Counted from the first letter of the stretch, positions 56,071 through 64,000 are shown. The stretch: 64,000 nucleotides of DNA from Burkholderiales bacterium (GCA_017307855.1 JAFKGD010000012.1:102944-166943); one strand, 5' to 3'. Program-made: numbers and translations. The notes: generated by a model from the sequence alone, not told the origin.

Positions 56071-56637
56071 ATGAAACCTCAAAAGCTCTCGGAAAAAATA
56101 GCAGCAGCTTTGGCGGGTACGACCGCATACGAAGAAGAGCTAGATGAGCTCCTCTTCGAACTTCCTCAGCGCTGGGCATCGGTTCCTAGCGGCCAAAGTG
56201 CGAACTTGCGCGCTGACGCTGCGGAGGTTGTTGAGAGCGTACGGCTGTTAGTTTCGCAGTTGGACAGACACAAGAAAGCGATGGAGTACGAGTTCGGCTT
56301 CCTTCAAGGCGATGTACACGAAGGTCTTCGCGACGTGGCTGAACTGTTTCTTTCAGAAGTAGACGGCCCACGTCCGGACTTTGGCATCAAAGGAATGGTT
56401 CCTCGGAAGCGAAGTGATCCGAATGCGAAGCGGACATTCTTCCTCAACAACATCATGGCCTGGTTCTTTCACTGCACGAATCGCAGGCACCCAACACTCG
56501 TAGCGGACATCTACAACGAGTACTTCAGTGGTGAATCCGGTGAGATCGTTAGTTCCAAGCAGGTCTCTGATGCGACAGAACCGGCCATCGCACGTCTCGC
56601 GGCGACTCAGAAGCAGCGCAAAACTACTTCTCTCTAA
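56071..56637 (+). CDS. Island protein of unknown function
   Basis: The 188-residue protein starts three bases after the integrase stop and is probably co-transcribed. It is soluble and acidic in the first half, with helical heptad-like stretches (ADAAEVVESVRLLVSQLDRH). A second half contains PRKRSDPNAKRTFFLNNIMA and an aromatic stretch WFFHCTNRRHP. No domain is recognised. Confidence 0.6.
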   Translation: MKPQKLSEKIAAALAGTTAYEEELDELLFELPQRWASVPSGQSANLRADAAEVVESVRLLVSQLDRHKKAMEYEFGFLQGDVHEGLRDVAELFLSEVDGPRPDFGIKGMVPRKRSDPNAKRTFFLNNIMAWFFHCTNRRHPTLVADIYNEYFSGESGEIVSSKQVSDATEPAIARLAATQKQRKTTSL

Positions 56638-56738
56638 ATAAGGCGACCGGCGTTGTCCTCGTCTCGGCATCTAAATGCCGGTCGACTCTAGCGACTCTCG
56701 CCACCACGATACATGCTCCTGAAAGCGGAGCACCAATC

Positions 56739-57002
56739 GTGAACCAACCCCAACACAACTCCAGCGAGCTCCACTCGCTATCTCGCGCTCGCGCGCCCGC
56801 AAGCGCCGTGCTCGATGAACGGGCTGCAGCGGCCTACATCGGCGTCAGCACTTCCAGCTTGCGCAAAGGGCGGATGACTGGTGCGCGAGAAGGCTACATG
56901 CAGCCGCCGCCCTATGTGAAGCTGGGTCGCAGTGTCCGCTACTTGCAGAGCGACCTCGATCAGTATCTCGCCCGCTTCCGCCATTCCGGCTGCGAAGCTT
57001 AA
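56739..57002 (+). CDS. AlpA-like excisionase/helix-turn-helix regulator
   Basis: The 87-residue DNA-binding protein has a winged helix of the MerR/AlpA type: LDERAAAAYIGVSTSSLRKG, then PPPYVKLGRSVRYLQSDLDQ. Such proteins act as excisionases or activators in P4-like and PICI satellites. The start is a GTG with GCGGAG upstream; the first 20 residues look unstructured. It lies between the integrase unit and the replication gene. Confidence 0.8.
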   Translation: MNQPQHNSSELHSLSRARAPASAVLDERAAAAYIGVSTSSLRKGRMTGAREGYMQPPPYVKLGRSVRYLQSDLDQYLARFRHSGCEA

Positions 57003-57044
57003 TCACGTCTCCTGCTGGCAAGGCCAGATCCAACATTCATCGCA

Positions 57045-59837
57045 ATGACTACCAAGCGCAGCGCCAGCAAGAGCGCATCGCAACGTGCGACGTTTTCCGT
57101 CGTGACTGCGACCACCCCCCTAACCAAACACATCAGCCTGGAGAGCGGCAAGCTGGTCAGCACATCGCCTGCCGGAAGATTGCAGGACGGCAAGCTTCGC
57201 ATCGAATCGATGTCACCACGTGAGTTCGCTGCCATGCTGAACCTCCGCAGGCTGACGGAGATCAACATTTACGGCGTGCCGAAGAACAAGCGTGCCAACC
57301 GTGTACTGAGCAAGCGCCGATTTGGTGCAGCGACGCACCTGCCGACGACGATCACCCGCACGGTCGAAAACTTCGAGTGGGCTGACGAGCCGGGCATCAT
57401 GATGATCGATTACGACGCCCCCGAAGGAAAGACGTACAGCAAGACGGACCTTTTGAGGTTGTTTACTAAGACGTGCAAGGGCATTGCATGCGCGCCGGTG
57501 GTGTGGAAACCTTCCGCGTCGTCTTCGATCTATGAACTACTGAAGGGCAAGCGCAAGAGGGAGCGTGTGGGCGTGGTCAACCAGCGCGTCTACTGCTTCG
57601 TGAAATCTGCTCGTGACATCCCCCGCGCTGCGGAAGTGCTTCACAAGCGGCTCTGGCTGGAAGGTCACGGCTACATCAAGATCAGCTCGAGCGGCAAGAT
57701 GCTTGTACGGTCACCGCTGGACCTCGCCGTATTCCGATCCAACCATATCGACTTCACGGCTCCTGCAACGACAAGCAAGGAACTCATTGCATCCCCCCCG
57801 CTGGCGGAGGTGATCCGCCCCGATGCTCAGTTTCTCGACACCGAGCAAGCGCTTCCCGACCTCAGTACCGCTGAACACCAGAGGTATGACCAACTGGTCC
57901 GTTCCGCGAAAGAGTTGAAGGCGGACGAGGCTGCTCAAGTTCGTGGCACCTGGCGTCTGGGTCAGATCAAAAAGATGGTTGATCGCGGTGTCCCGGAGAA
58001 GGAAGCTGCACGCCAGATCGACGAACTGATCGACACCGAAGTGTTGGGGCCGGACCACGTGCTCTACCCGGCCGAAGGTGAGCCCGTGACCGTTGCGGAT
58101 CTTCTTGCGCAACCAGATCGCTGGCATGGCGCGCATTTCGCAGACCCCATGGAGCCTGAGTATCGCAATGACTCGCGGATCGCCAAAGCCTTCTTGCTGC
58201 CAGGCGAACCGATGATCAAGAGCTTCGCGCACGGAGAAAGCATCTACTACCTGGCGCCCCGACGCATCCGAGTCACGGTTGCCCGGGGCCAGCGCGATTC
58301 CTATTTGCGCCGTGTCGTGTCGGGGCTGAAGGGCACGGGAAACGTGTTCAACCATGCGGGGCAACTCGTCCGCGTCAATCCTTCCGGTGAGATCGAGCAC
58401 TTCACAGATCAAACAGTTGGACGCCTGCTCAGCCGCACCTTCGATTTCGTTGTGAAACGCAAGGAAGGCTTTGAGTCCATCGAGCTGTCGGCAGAGGACA
58501 TCCGGCATCTGTTGGGGGGCTACATCGAGGATTTCTCGTCGTTGACCGGCGTTGTCACGGCGCTGGTGATGGAGCCCTCAACCGGGCGGGTCATGAGCAA
58601 GCCGGGCTTTGACGCTGAAACAGGCCTCTACGTGCTGCTGCCGGAAGACATTCCGGGCGTAGTCGACCGCCCTTCCTACAAAGAGCTGAGTCTGGCATTC
58701 AAGACCATCTTCAAACCGTTCTCCTCCTTCCCGTACGCAGCACCCATCGATCAAACGGCAATCATCTCGGCCGTCTTCTCGGCGATCCTGCGGCCCGTGA
58801 TGGAGACTTGTCCGTTGTACGCGTTCAACGCTCCGTCTCAAGGTGCGGGTAAAACCTTCATGCTCAAGGCAGTTGCAGCGCTCGCCGGTGGTGACGGCAC
58901 CGTGTCCGCTCCGCCTCAGAACGAGGAGGAGTTCAAGAAGTTCCTCTTCTCCGATCTGATGTCGGGCGCCCCTGTCACCTCGATCGACAATCTAATCGGG
59001 AAATTCGACTCTCCCACCCTCGCGTCCATCTTGACCACCGAGTTCTTCAAAGACCGTGTACTGGGCGCGAGCCGGAATGCCAAGGTTGCAACGCGCCGCC
59101 TGTACCTGGCTTCGGGCAACCAGCTCATGTTTGACAAGGACATGCCGCGGCGCGGAATCATGGTCACGATCGATCCCAAGATCCCGGACCCGACTAGCCG
59201 ACAATTCGACTTCAATCCGTACGAGTTGGCTAGGAAGATGCGGCATGAGATCGCTGCAGCAGTTCTGACGATCGTGCGCGCACAGCGACAGATGGCGCCG
59301 TCTTTTTCTGCAGCAGGCAGCGCACCTTCGTTCGACGACTGGAATGAGTTGGTTCGCGCTCCCATTGCATGGGCAGCATCGCTTCAGAAGGATGGGAAGA
59401 TCGATAAGGCGTCAGATGGCCTGATGCCTGCGCTGGGCGACCCTATCGAGCTCATCAGCCAACGTATTCAACAGAGCCCGCAGACCGTCAGTCGCGGACG
59501 CTTGCTCACCGCCATTGAGCGCGAGTTTGGTGACGGCATCGGCCGCGGCTTTACCACCACTATGGTCCTTGCAGCGGCGGCTAGCTCGGGGATCAGCCGG
59601 GCTGTGACTGAAGACATCGAAGAGAATCTCGCAGACGTGCTTCGTGAATTGTTCGGTGCGAATGCTGGCAACGCGAGAATGATCGGCAAGTACCTGTCGG
59701 ACATGAAGGGCGTTACGCTGGATCTTGAAGGGCCCGTCTCACTCCAGATGAACGGCACAAAGCAATCGAAGGTCGTCTGGTACGTTGATCGTATCGCACC
59801 GAACGCTCAAAAACTGGGCCCCAGTCTGCAGTCGTAG
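57045..59837 (+). CDS. Primase/helicase-like replication protein of the island
   Basis: The 930-residue protein is probably the element's replication initiator. The N-terminal third carries an archaeo-eukaryotic-primase-like acidic motif (MMIDYD, Asp122 and Asp124) and a following basic, strand-rich region (HGYIKISSSGKMLVRSPLDL). A P-loop ATPase domain in the C-terminal half has APSQGAGKT (GAGKT at 600-604), then SIDNLIGKFDSPTL and the sensor-like LYLASGNQLMFDKDMPRRG. This primase-plus-helicase plan is common in satellites and plasmids. Exact family membership is not certain. The ATG has only a weak ribosome site. Confidence 0.68.
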   Translation: MTTKRSASKSASQRATFSVVTATTPLTKHISLESGKLVSTSPAGRLQDGKLRIESMSPREFAAMLNLRRLTEINIYGVPKNKRANRVLSKRRFGAATHLPTTITRTVENFEWADEPGIMMIDYDAPEGKTYSKTDLLRLFTKTCKGIACAPVVWKPSASSSIYELLKGKRKRERVGVVNQRVYCFVKSARDIPRAAEVLHKRLWLEGHGYIKISSSGKMLVRSPLDLAVFRSNHIDFTAPATTSKELIASPPLAEVIRPDAQFLDTEQALPDLSTAEHQRYDQLVRSAKELKADEAAQVRGTWRLGQIKKMVDRGVPEKEAARQIDELIDTEVLGPDHVLYPAEGEPVTVADLLAQPDRWHGAHFADPMEPEYRNDSRIAKAFLLPGEPMIKSFAHGESIYYLAPRRIRVTVARGQRDSYLRRVVSGLKGTGNVFNHAGQLVRVNPSGEIEHFTDQTVGRLLSRTFDFVVKRKEGFESIELSAEDIRHLLGGYIEDFSSLTGVVTALVMEPSTGRVMSKPGFDAETGLYVLLPEDIPGVVDRPSYKELSLAFKTIFKPFSSFPYAAPIDQTAIISAVFSAILRPVMETCPLYAFNAPSQGAGKTFMLKAVAALAGGDGTVSAPPQNEEEFKKFLFSDLMSGAPVTSIDNLIGKFDSPTLASILTTEFFKDRVLGASRNAKVATRRLYLASGNQLMFDKDMPRRGIMVTIDPKIPDPTSRQFDFNPYELARKMRHEIAAAVLTIVRAQRQMAPSFSAAGSAPSFDDWNELVRAPIAWAASLQKDGKIDKASDGLMPALGDPIELISQRIQQSPQTVSRGRLLTAIEREFGDGIGRGFTTTMVLAAAASSGISRAVTEDIEENLADVLRELFGANAGNARMIGKYLSDMKGVTLDLEGPVSLQMNGTKQSKVVWYVDRIAPNAQKLGPSLQS

Positions 59838-59953
59838 TGCCATTGGCGCGACGCTCAACGACATCCAATGTAACTCCAGCAATCCTCAAAATCGGCAAAG
59901 CTCGTCAGGGCCCGGCTGGCGCTTCGAAATGACGTTGCGGTCTGCTTCGTTGC

Positions 59954-60046
59954 GTTAGTTAGGTTAGTTTAGTTAGTTAAATTAATTAGAGCCGTAGAAG
60001 CAGCTTTACCTAGCAAAACGCATTAGCGGCCTTAACTAACCAAACT
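59954..60046. repeat. AT-rich TTAGTTA cluster with inverted repeat
   Basis: Between the convergent rep and terS genes, TTAGTTA-type units recur from 59954 to 59989. The segment AGTTTAGTTAGTTAA (59966-59980) is matched by TTAACTAACCAAACT (60032-60046), an inverted repeat of 15 bases with one mismatch. Such a structure directly after a replication gene could be an origin with iterons, or a shared terminator. The rest of the 59838-60051 gap shows nothing else. Confidence 0.55.
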
Positions 60047-60051
60047 CTCGC

Positions 60052-60387
60052 TTACGTCGCGGGGTAGAACCCGCACAACCGCCCGAGCTCTCGCGCGGCG
60101 GCGACCATCGCCATCGGATCGCCCCTCTCGCGGGCCAGATCTACCGCGCACAGTAGCTCTTTCACCAACCCGTCGCGAGTCAGATTGAACTTCGCCCTTG
60201 CGTCGGCGCCCCTGGCCGCCAAGGCCTCCTGAACGCGCCTGGAGCGCAACATGCGCGAGGCTGAGACCTTCGCGGACTTCTCCGCGTACCCAGCTTCCAC
60301 GGCAGCGGCCCCGGCCTTGCCGCTCAAGCTGTACTCTTCAACGAACTTGCGCTGCTTTGGGGTCAGTGGTCGGTCTGCATCGTTCAT
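60052..60387 (-). CDS. Phage terminase small subunit
   Basis: This 111-residue protein belongs to the Terminase_2-type small subunit family. LTPKQRKFVEEYSLSGKAGA and AAVEAGYAEKSAKVSASRML form the DNA-binding helix-turn-helix region, followed by a helical oligomerisation segment. A good GGAGG ribosome site precedes ATG 60387; an upstream start adds four residues. No large subunit or capsid gene is present, so it probably redirects packaging by a helper phage. It is transcribed opposite to the other island genes. Confidence 0.82.
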   Translation of the reverse strand: MNDADRPLTPKQRKFVEEYSLSGKAGAAAVEAGYAEKSAKVSASRMLRSRRVQEALAARGADARAKFNLTRDGLVKELLCAVDLARERGDPMAMVAAARELGRLCGFYPAT

Positions 60388-60396
60388 GACAGCCTC

Positions 60397-60415
60397 CAAT
60401 AGATAACGTCTATTG
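60397..60415. promoter_or_regulatory. Palindromic candidate operator between terS and membrane gene
   Basis: CAATAGA-TAACG-TCTATTG is a perfect seven-base inverted repeat, 9 bases before the terS ATG and touching its ribosome site. It lies in the 53-base gap between the divergent starts, where one bound repressor could control both genes. Confidence 0.55.
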
Positions 60416-60440
60416 TCTCGCAGAATCGTTATATTTCCTT

Positions 60441-60893
60441 ATGCCCGAAATCGAGCTCGTCCAGTCGCCTAGCCCCGCAAAGCTCCGCCGCCGCGGGCTG
60501 TTCCGCGCGCTGCTTCTCGGGTCTGCCATGCTGATGCTGTCTGCAACGGCCATCATCTGGGGCCTCGATGGACGAAGCGCCGGGCAGACGTGGATTCGCC
60601 CCAAAGGCGGCGCGAAGTACTTGGCCACACCGGACACGCACCCGATCGCATACTGGATCCATACGACCGGCTTTGTGATCATCGGAGTGTTCATAGGCGC
60701 CCTGACCCTCCTGATGCTCTGGAAGGCCCTTTTTAGCCCCATTGAGATCCGGCGCACGACGCTCTTCCAGCTCGGCGCGCAGAGCATGACCGCGGGTAGC
60801 CCGCGCATCCCTGGATGGTTTGCTTCGCTTGTGCTTCTCGGCTTTGCTGCCTTCCTCTTCTACGTAGCAGTGAAATGGACACCTCCAGCATGA
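60441..60893 (+). CDS. Small island membrane protein
   Basis: The 150-residue protein has three predicted transmembrane helices (about residues 21-42, 73-95 and 125-144) and a short basic N-terminus. No family is recognised. The ATG has no ribosome site; a TATATT six bases upstream would make the message leaderless or nearly so. It precedes the Rad50-like ATPase by 76 bases and may be part of the same cargo module. Confidence 0.55.
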   Translation: MPEIELVQSPSPAKLRRRGLFRALLLGSAMLMLSATAIIWGLDGRSAGQTWIRPKGGAKYLATPDTHPIAYWIHTTGFVIIGVFIGALTLLMLWKALFSPIEIRRTTLFQLGAQSMTAGSPRIPGWFASLVLLGFAAFLFYVAVKWTPPA

Positions 60894-60969
60894 ATCCGTG
60901 GCGCCTCCCGCTCTTCGCCGTCGCCGCGAAGCCCGTCCTACCGGCGACTGCTCTCTGTGAGAGGCGGGC

Positions 60970-63621
60970 ATGACCTCTGCGTACCACGACTACCAGCAAT
61001 TCCTCGGATGGCTCCACCACACGGGGCGCGGCGCGCCGGAGGATGTCCTCCGGTTCGCCAATATGACCCTCGCCCACTTTGCCGCGGTCGCTGCAACAAC
61101 AAACCGGCAGAGCCAGCGGTCGACCACGCTGGCAGCTCTGGCACGAGCCGGCCTGGCCCAAACCAGCCCGGCGCCACCTCCCCCGGGCGCGGCGGAGGCG
61201 GCAAGCCCGTGGGCGTGGAAGTCGCTGAGCAGCCTGACCATTGGTCCTTTTCGCGGCTTCCGCACTGCAGAGACGTTCAACTTCCCGCGCCGCATCACGA
61301 CGTTCTCCGGTCCCAACGGCAGCGGAAAGACCAGTCTGTGCGAGGCGCTGGAGCTAGCCTTGCTCGGCTCGGTGGACGAGGCAGGATTCAAGCGCATTGC
61401 CCCTGAGCGCTACTACGCCAACGTACACGAGGGGCGCTACGCCGCGCCGGTCTTGGTGGCGAACGACGCGCGGGGCCAGCCCGTGGCGGTGCGGCCGGAC
61501 GCTGACGCCTACCGCTTCTGCTTGATCGAAAAGAACCGCATCGACAACTTCTCGCGCATCGCGTCGAAGACACAGGGCGAGAAGACGAACCTGATCGCCG
61601 CGCTGTTTGGAATGGACCAGTTCCACGACTTCGTCGGTAACTTCAATGACTCCATGGATGGTCAGCTCTCGTTGACGGCCGCCAAGCAGCAGCAGCTCGC
61701 GAACCTGCGCGCAGCCCTCGCCCAGGATCAAGCCGTGGTCGATGGAGAAGCTGCGGCCTATGCGGCCATCACCGCCGAAGAGGAGGCCTACGCGCGGGCG
61801 TACGCGCCCAGCGCGACCTATGCGGCCCTGCTCGCCTTGATTGGAACGCCGGACACGCCTGGTCGTTTGCAGCAGATCACCGCCGAACTCGAAGGGACGC
61901 CACATCCCTATGAGTACGCGCCGAACAGTGCTGGATTCCTGGCAGCCTTTCAAGCCGCTGACGCCCAGCAGAGTCGGCTGGAAGAAGCGAAGGCGAAGCT
62001 CGCGGGAAAGACGGCAGAGACCTCGTTTCTGAATCTCTACAACGCAGTCCTTGGAGTCCAACTGCAGTCGCCCGACCACTGTCCGGCATGCGGCACGCCG
62101 CTGGCGGGAAATCCAAGGGCCAACCATGACCCATACGCCCACGCTGCAGCCGGCCTTAACGCGCTGCGCGACCTGACGACGCTCCAAGAAGAGGTCGCCG
62201 CTGTCCGCACGATTTGGGAAGCTGCGTCGCGCGCGCTGGAGCAGCGTTTCGCGCATTTCGCCCAGCGCATCGGAGCCACGCCAGACCACGCAAACGAACT
62301 TTACCGCTATATCGCGGCACCGAGGGTCGACCTCAGCCGCGCGTGGTGGACCGATGGCTATGCGCAGCAACCCTCAGGAAAGTCCTATGCGCAAATGGCT
62401 GTGGACTTCGCCATCGAACTGGAGCGGCAAGACGTGCAAATCCGCGCGCGACAGGCGGCAAGGCAGCGAAGCGTGGAGGAGAGGGAGCGGTTGAACCAGG
62501 CAGCTGTCGCGGCCGCGACCTATCGTGAGAAGCGCAGCCAAGTCGCGGCTAGGGTCACGGCGGCTAGGCAACGGATCGCGGCCTTCGACGCGGCAAATGC
62601 CGTATTGATCGAGGAGGCTCGACAAGAACTCGAGCTGATCGCCCGGGACCACCGGATCAAGGCCGCCTATGACGCCTTCCTGCGGCTGCTGCGGCAGTTC
62701 AGGGCGGAGTTGCCCAGCACCTTGATCGCGGGTCTCAATACGCTCACGATGGAGCTCTACAACGAGTTCAACGTGCGCGACCCCGACTGCGACAAGCTTG
62801 CGCTGCTCGTGCTCCCCACCGCGGCCGACAGCCGCATCGAGCTCGCCTTCCGAGGCAACCCAACGCGCAGGGTGGACGCACTGCATGTGTTGAGCGAAGG
62901 CCATATCCGGTGCCTCGGCGTCGCGCTCCTACTGGCGAAGGCCCTATCGATCCAAGCGCCCATGATCGTCTTCGACGACGCGATTAACGCCATCGACACC
63001 GAGCACCGGCAGGGCATTCGCGAGACCATCTTCGAAAGCCCTCGATTCGCGGCGACACAGATCATCGTGACTTGCCACAGTAGCGAGTTCATCAAGGACA
63101 TCCACAACCACGTGCCGAGCGACCAATGGAGCGGCTACTCGTTCATGCCGCACCCAGGGAATTACCATCCGCGCGTGCTCGGTGGCGTTTCGCAGAACTA
63201 CTTGGCTAAGGCCCGAGCCGCCTTCGACGGCGGCGACTTGCGCGACGCCCTAGGGTCGTCAAGGCAAGCGTTGGAGATGCTCACCGACAAGATGTGGAGG
63301 TGGCTCGCCAAAAATGACCACGGCATGCTGACGCTGCCGCTACCGGGTCGAGGCGCGGAGCCGGCGCTGCGCAACCTCTGCGAAGCCCTTCGGGCTCGCA
63401 TGCGGGAGGCGACCACGTTCGTCCATCCCGACAAGGTCGAGGCAATCCGTTGCCTCGACGTGGTCCTCGGCATGCCAACGAACAACTTTGTTTGGCTCTA
63501 TCTAAACAAGGGCACGCACGAGGAGGCTAATCGCGACGACTACGACGCTGGCGTCGTCCAGATGGTGCTCGAAACGTTCGAGGCGATGGCCCGCCTCAGG
63601 TTCGAGCGCGTCCGCACCTGA
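60970..63621 (+). CDS. Rad50/SMC-like zinc-hook ABC ATPase
   Basis: The 883-residue protein has a split ABC ATPase like Rad50/SbcC. Walker A is GPNGSGKT (114-121). A helical arm of about 200-580 carries a zinc-hook CPACG (Cys371, Cys374). The signature LSEGH is at 641-645, Walker B IVFDDAINAID has Asp669/Asp670 and the H-loop is VTCHS (His703). An 84-residue N-terminal region precedes the ATPase. A 175-residue C-terminal domain of unknown type follows it (ALEMLTDKMWRWLAK, WLYLNKGTHEEANRDDYD). Such AAA_23-type proteins are frequent in defence islands. No nuclease partner is visible. Confidence 0.78.
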   Translation: MTSAYHDYQQFLGWLHHTGRGAPEDVLRFANMTLAHFAAVAATTNRQSQRSTTLAALARAGLAQTSPAPPPPGAAEAASPWAWKSLSSLTIGPFRGFRTAETFNFPRRITTFSGPNGSGKTSLCEALELALLGSVDEAGFKRIAPERYYANVHEGRYAAPVLVANDARGQPVAVRPDADAYRFCLIEKNRIDNFSRIASKTQGEKTNLIAALFGMDQFHDFVGNFNDSMDGQLSLTAAKQQQLANLRAALAQDQAVVDGEAAAYAAITAEEEAYARAYAPSATYAALLALIGTPDTPGRLQQITAELEGTPHPYEYAPNSAGFLAAFQAADAQQSRLEEAKAKLAGKTAETSFLNLYNAVLGVQLQSPDHCPACGTPLAGNPRANHDPYAHAAAGLNALRDLTTLQEEVAAVRTIWEAASRALEQRFAHFAQRIGATPDHANELYRYIAAPRVDLSRAWWTDGYAQQPSGKSYAQMAVDFAIELERQDVQIRARQAARQRSVEERERLNQAAVAAATYREKRSQVAARVTAARQRIAAFDAANAVLIEEARQELELIARDHRIKAAYDAFLRLLRQFRAELPSTLIAGLNTLTMELYNEFNVRDPDCDKLALLVLPTAADSRIELAFRGNPTRRVDALHVLSEGHIRCLGVALLLAKALSIQAPMIVFDDAINAIDTEHRQGIRETIFESPRFAATQIIVTCHSSEFIKDIHNHVPSDQWSGYSFMPHPGNYHPRVLGGVSQNYLAKARAAFDGGDLRDALGSSRQALEMLTDKMWRWLAKNDHGMLTLPLPGRGAEPALRNLCEALRARMREATTFVHPDKVEAIRCLDVVLGMPTNNFVWLYLNKGTHEEANRDDYDAGVVQMVLETFEAMARLRFERVRT

Positions 63622-63647
63622 CTCATCCGCGCTCGACCGGAGGACAT

Positions 63648-63854
63648 ATGAAAAATCACGCCCGCCGCCGGCCTCGAATCGCTCCGCTGGTAGAGGTTAG
63701 TAAGTCAAGATTTTCAGAGAAGCTTTCATCTGACGCCATCTTGGTTGGGCTAGCCACTGCAGTTGCATACCTTGTGACTTACGGATTCGAATCTGGGTAC
63801 TGCCGGATATTCGAAATTCCAACCTATCTTATTGAACCATCACTAGGAAATTGA
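63648..63854 (+). pseudogene. Truncated membrane protein gene, interrupted by IS3-family element
   Basis: The 68 residues have a basic N-terminus and one membrane segment (DAILVGLATAVAYLVTYG), then FESGYCRIFEIPTYLIEPSL. This looks like the first part of a longer membrane protein. GGAGGACAT precedes the ATG, 26 bases after the ATPase gene, so they were one operon. The stop TGA is formed by the first bases of the insertion element (TGACCCTGCC). The missing remainder may lie beyond the IS, outside the window. Confidence 0.65.
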
Positions 63855-64000
63855 CCCTGCCTCGATTTCACGTACAGCAAGAAGTTGATAACTTCAGAGG
63901 TACGGAGAATCGAAATGAGAGAAGGCAAGCTGCCCAGGAGGCAGTACACACAGGAGTTCAAGGCTGAGGCCGTCAGGCTCGCGGCGTCGGTCGGCGGTCA
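63852..64000 (+). mobile_element. IS3-family insertion sequence, left end only
   Basis: A terminal-repeat-like start TGACCCTGCCTCGATTTCA interrupts the preceding reading frame and is followed 63 bases later by a transposase OrfA start. The right end is outside the window, so the inverted repeats and target duplication cannot be checked. Confidence 0.65.
63915..64000 (+). CDS. IS3-family transposase OrfA, 5' partial
   Basis: The first 28 residues (MREGKLPRRQYTQEFKAEAV, then RLAASVGG) match the N-terminus of the HTH_Tnp_1 helix-turn-helix protein OrfA. In this family OrfA is fused to OrfB by programmed frameshifting. The gene runs off the window edge. Confidence 0.8.
   Translation, partial: MREGKLPRRQYTQEFKAEAVRLAASVGG

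Larger units (their letters stand above)
54630..64000. mobile_element. Integrative element in tRNA-Val (satellite-like island), right end outside window
   Basis: The segment starts at a split tRNA and runs through a tyrosine integrase, AlpA-like regulator, replication protein, terminase small subunit and cargo genes. It appears clearly less GC-rich than the flanking chromosome, especially 54.7-60.1 kb. Around 54470-54837, apart from the terminator and tRNA fragment, I see only AT-rich sequence upstream of the integrase that could hold integrase arm sites. No capsid, tail or conjugation genes are visible. The layout resembles phage-inducible chromosomal islands, but the distal part is not seen. 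Confidence 0.75.

Noticed and set aside
1-64000. CRISPR array or rRNA operon
   Set aside because: No regularly spaced direct repeats and no rRNA-like sequence were seen.

Overview
The window is GC-rich chromosomal DNA from a betaproteobacterium, most likely a Burkholderiales member near the Alcaligenaceae (Bordetella/Achromobacter type). This rests on gene order recalled from that group: odhA-odhB-lpd followed by zapE, and aceE-aceF-lpdA divergent from a PAS sensor kinase/FixJ-type pair followed by folD and an M3 peptidase. No database search was possible, so the genus is not assigned.

Positions 1-12.5 kb are housekeeping: rluD, bamD, a DinG/YoaA helicase coupled to a DUF465 protein, a PP2C phosphatase, zapE, and the 2-oxoglutarate dehydrogenase operon (sucA-sucB-lpd) with its terminator. 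Positions 12.8-20.3 kb hold an accessory surface locus: a TPR plus beta-barrel protein resembling a type 11 (Slam/DUF560) outer-membrane translocator, a 954-residue FecR-domain protein with three tandem barrel-like repeats as its likely cargo, and two putative glycosyltransferases. Next come prpE, an isochorismatase-family hydrolase, a PQQ-type sugar dehydrogenase, an NlpC/P60 hydrolase and a LysR regulator.

Positions 25.9-36.0 kb are a catabolic block on the minus strand: a polar amino-acid-type ABC transporter, a VOC protein, a RuBisCO-like protein with the carbamylation-site residues, a DUF1537 kinase, an argininosuccinate-lyase-like enzyme and a Bug-family receptor. A divergent LacI regulator shares an intergenic palindrome with the transporter operon. 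The kinase plus RuBisCO-like pair suggests phosphorylation and decarboxylation of a branched 3-oxo sugar acid, as in apiose/isoapionate catabolism.

Positions 36-54.5 kb return to core functions: pyruvate dehydrogenase (aceE, aceF, and an E3 carrying its own lipoyl domain), a two-component system, folD, oligopeptidase A, a periplasmic glutaredoxin-like protein, rpiA, pyrD, an LhgO-like oxidase coupled to an N-formylglutamate amidohydrolase, and two small unknown genes.

From 54.6 kb to the end lies an integrative element inserted in the 3' half of a tRNA-Val(CAC) gene. In order it has a tyrosine integrase, an unknown gene, an AlpA-like regulator, a primase/helicase-like replication protein, an AT-rich inverted repeat, an opposite-strand terminase small subunit, a small membrane protein, a Rad50-like zinc-hook ABC ATPase, and a membrane gene cut off by an IS3-family element. 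Integrase, AlpA, Rep and a lone TerS without capsid genes in the visible part are the hallmarks of a phage-inducible-island-like satellite. The ATPase and its broken neighbour are candidate anti-phage cargo. The right end of the element is outside the window.
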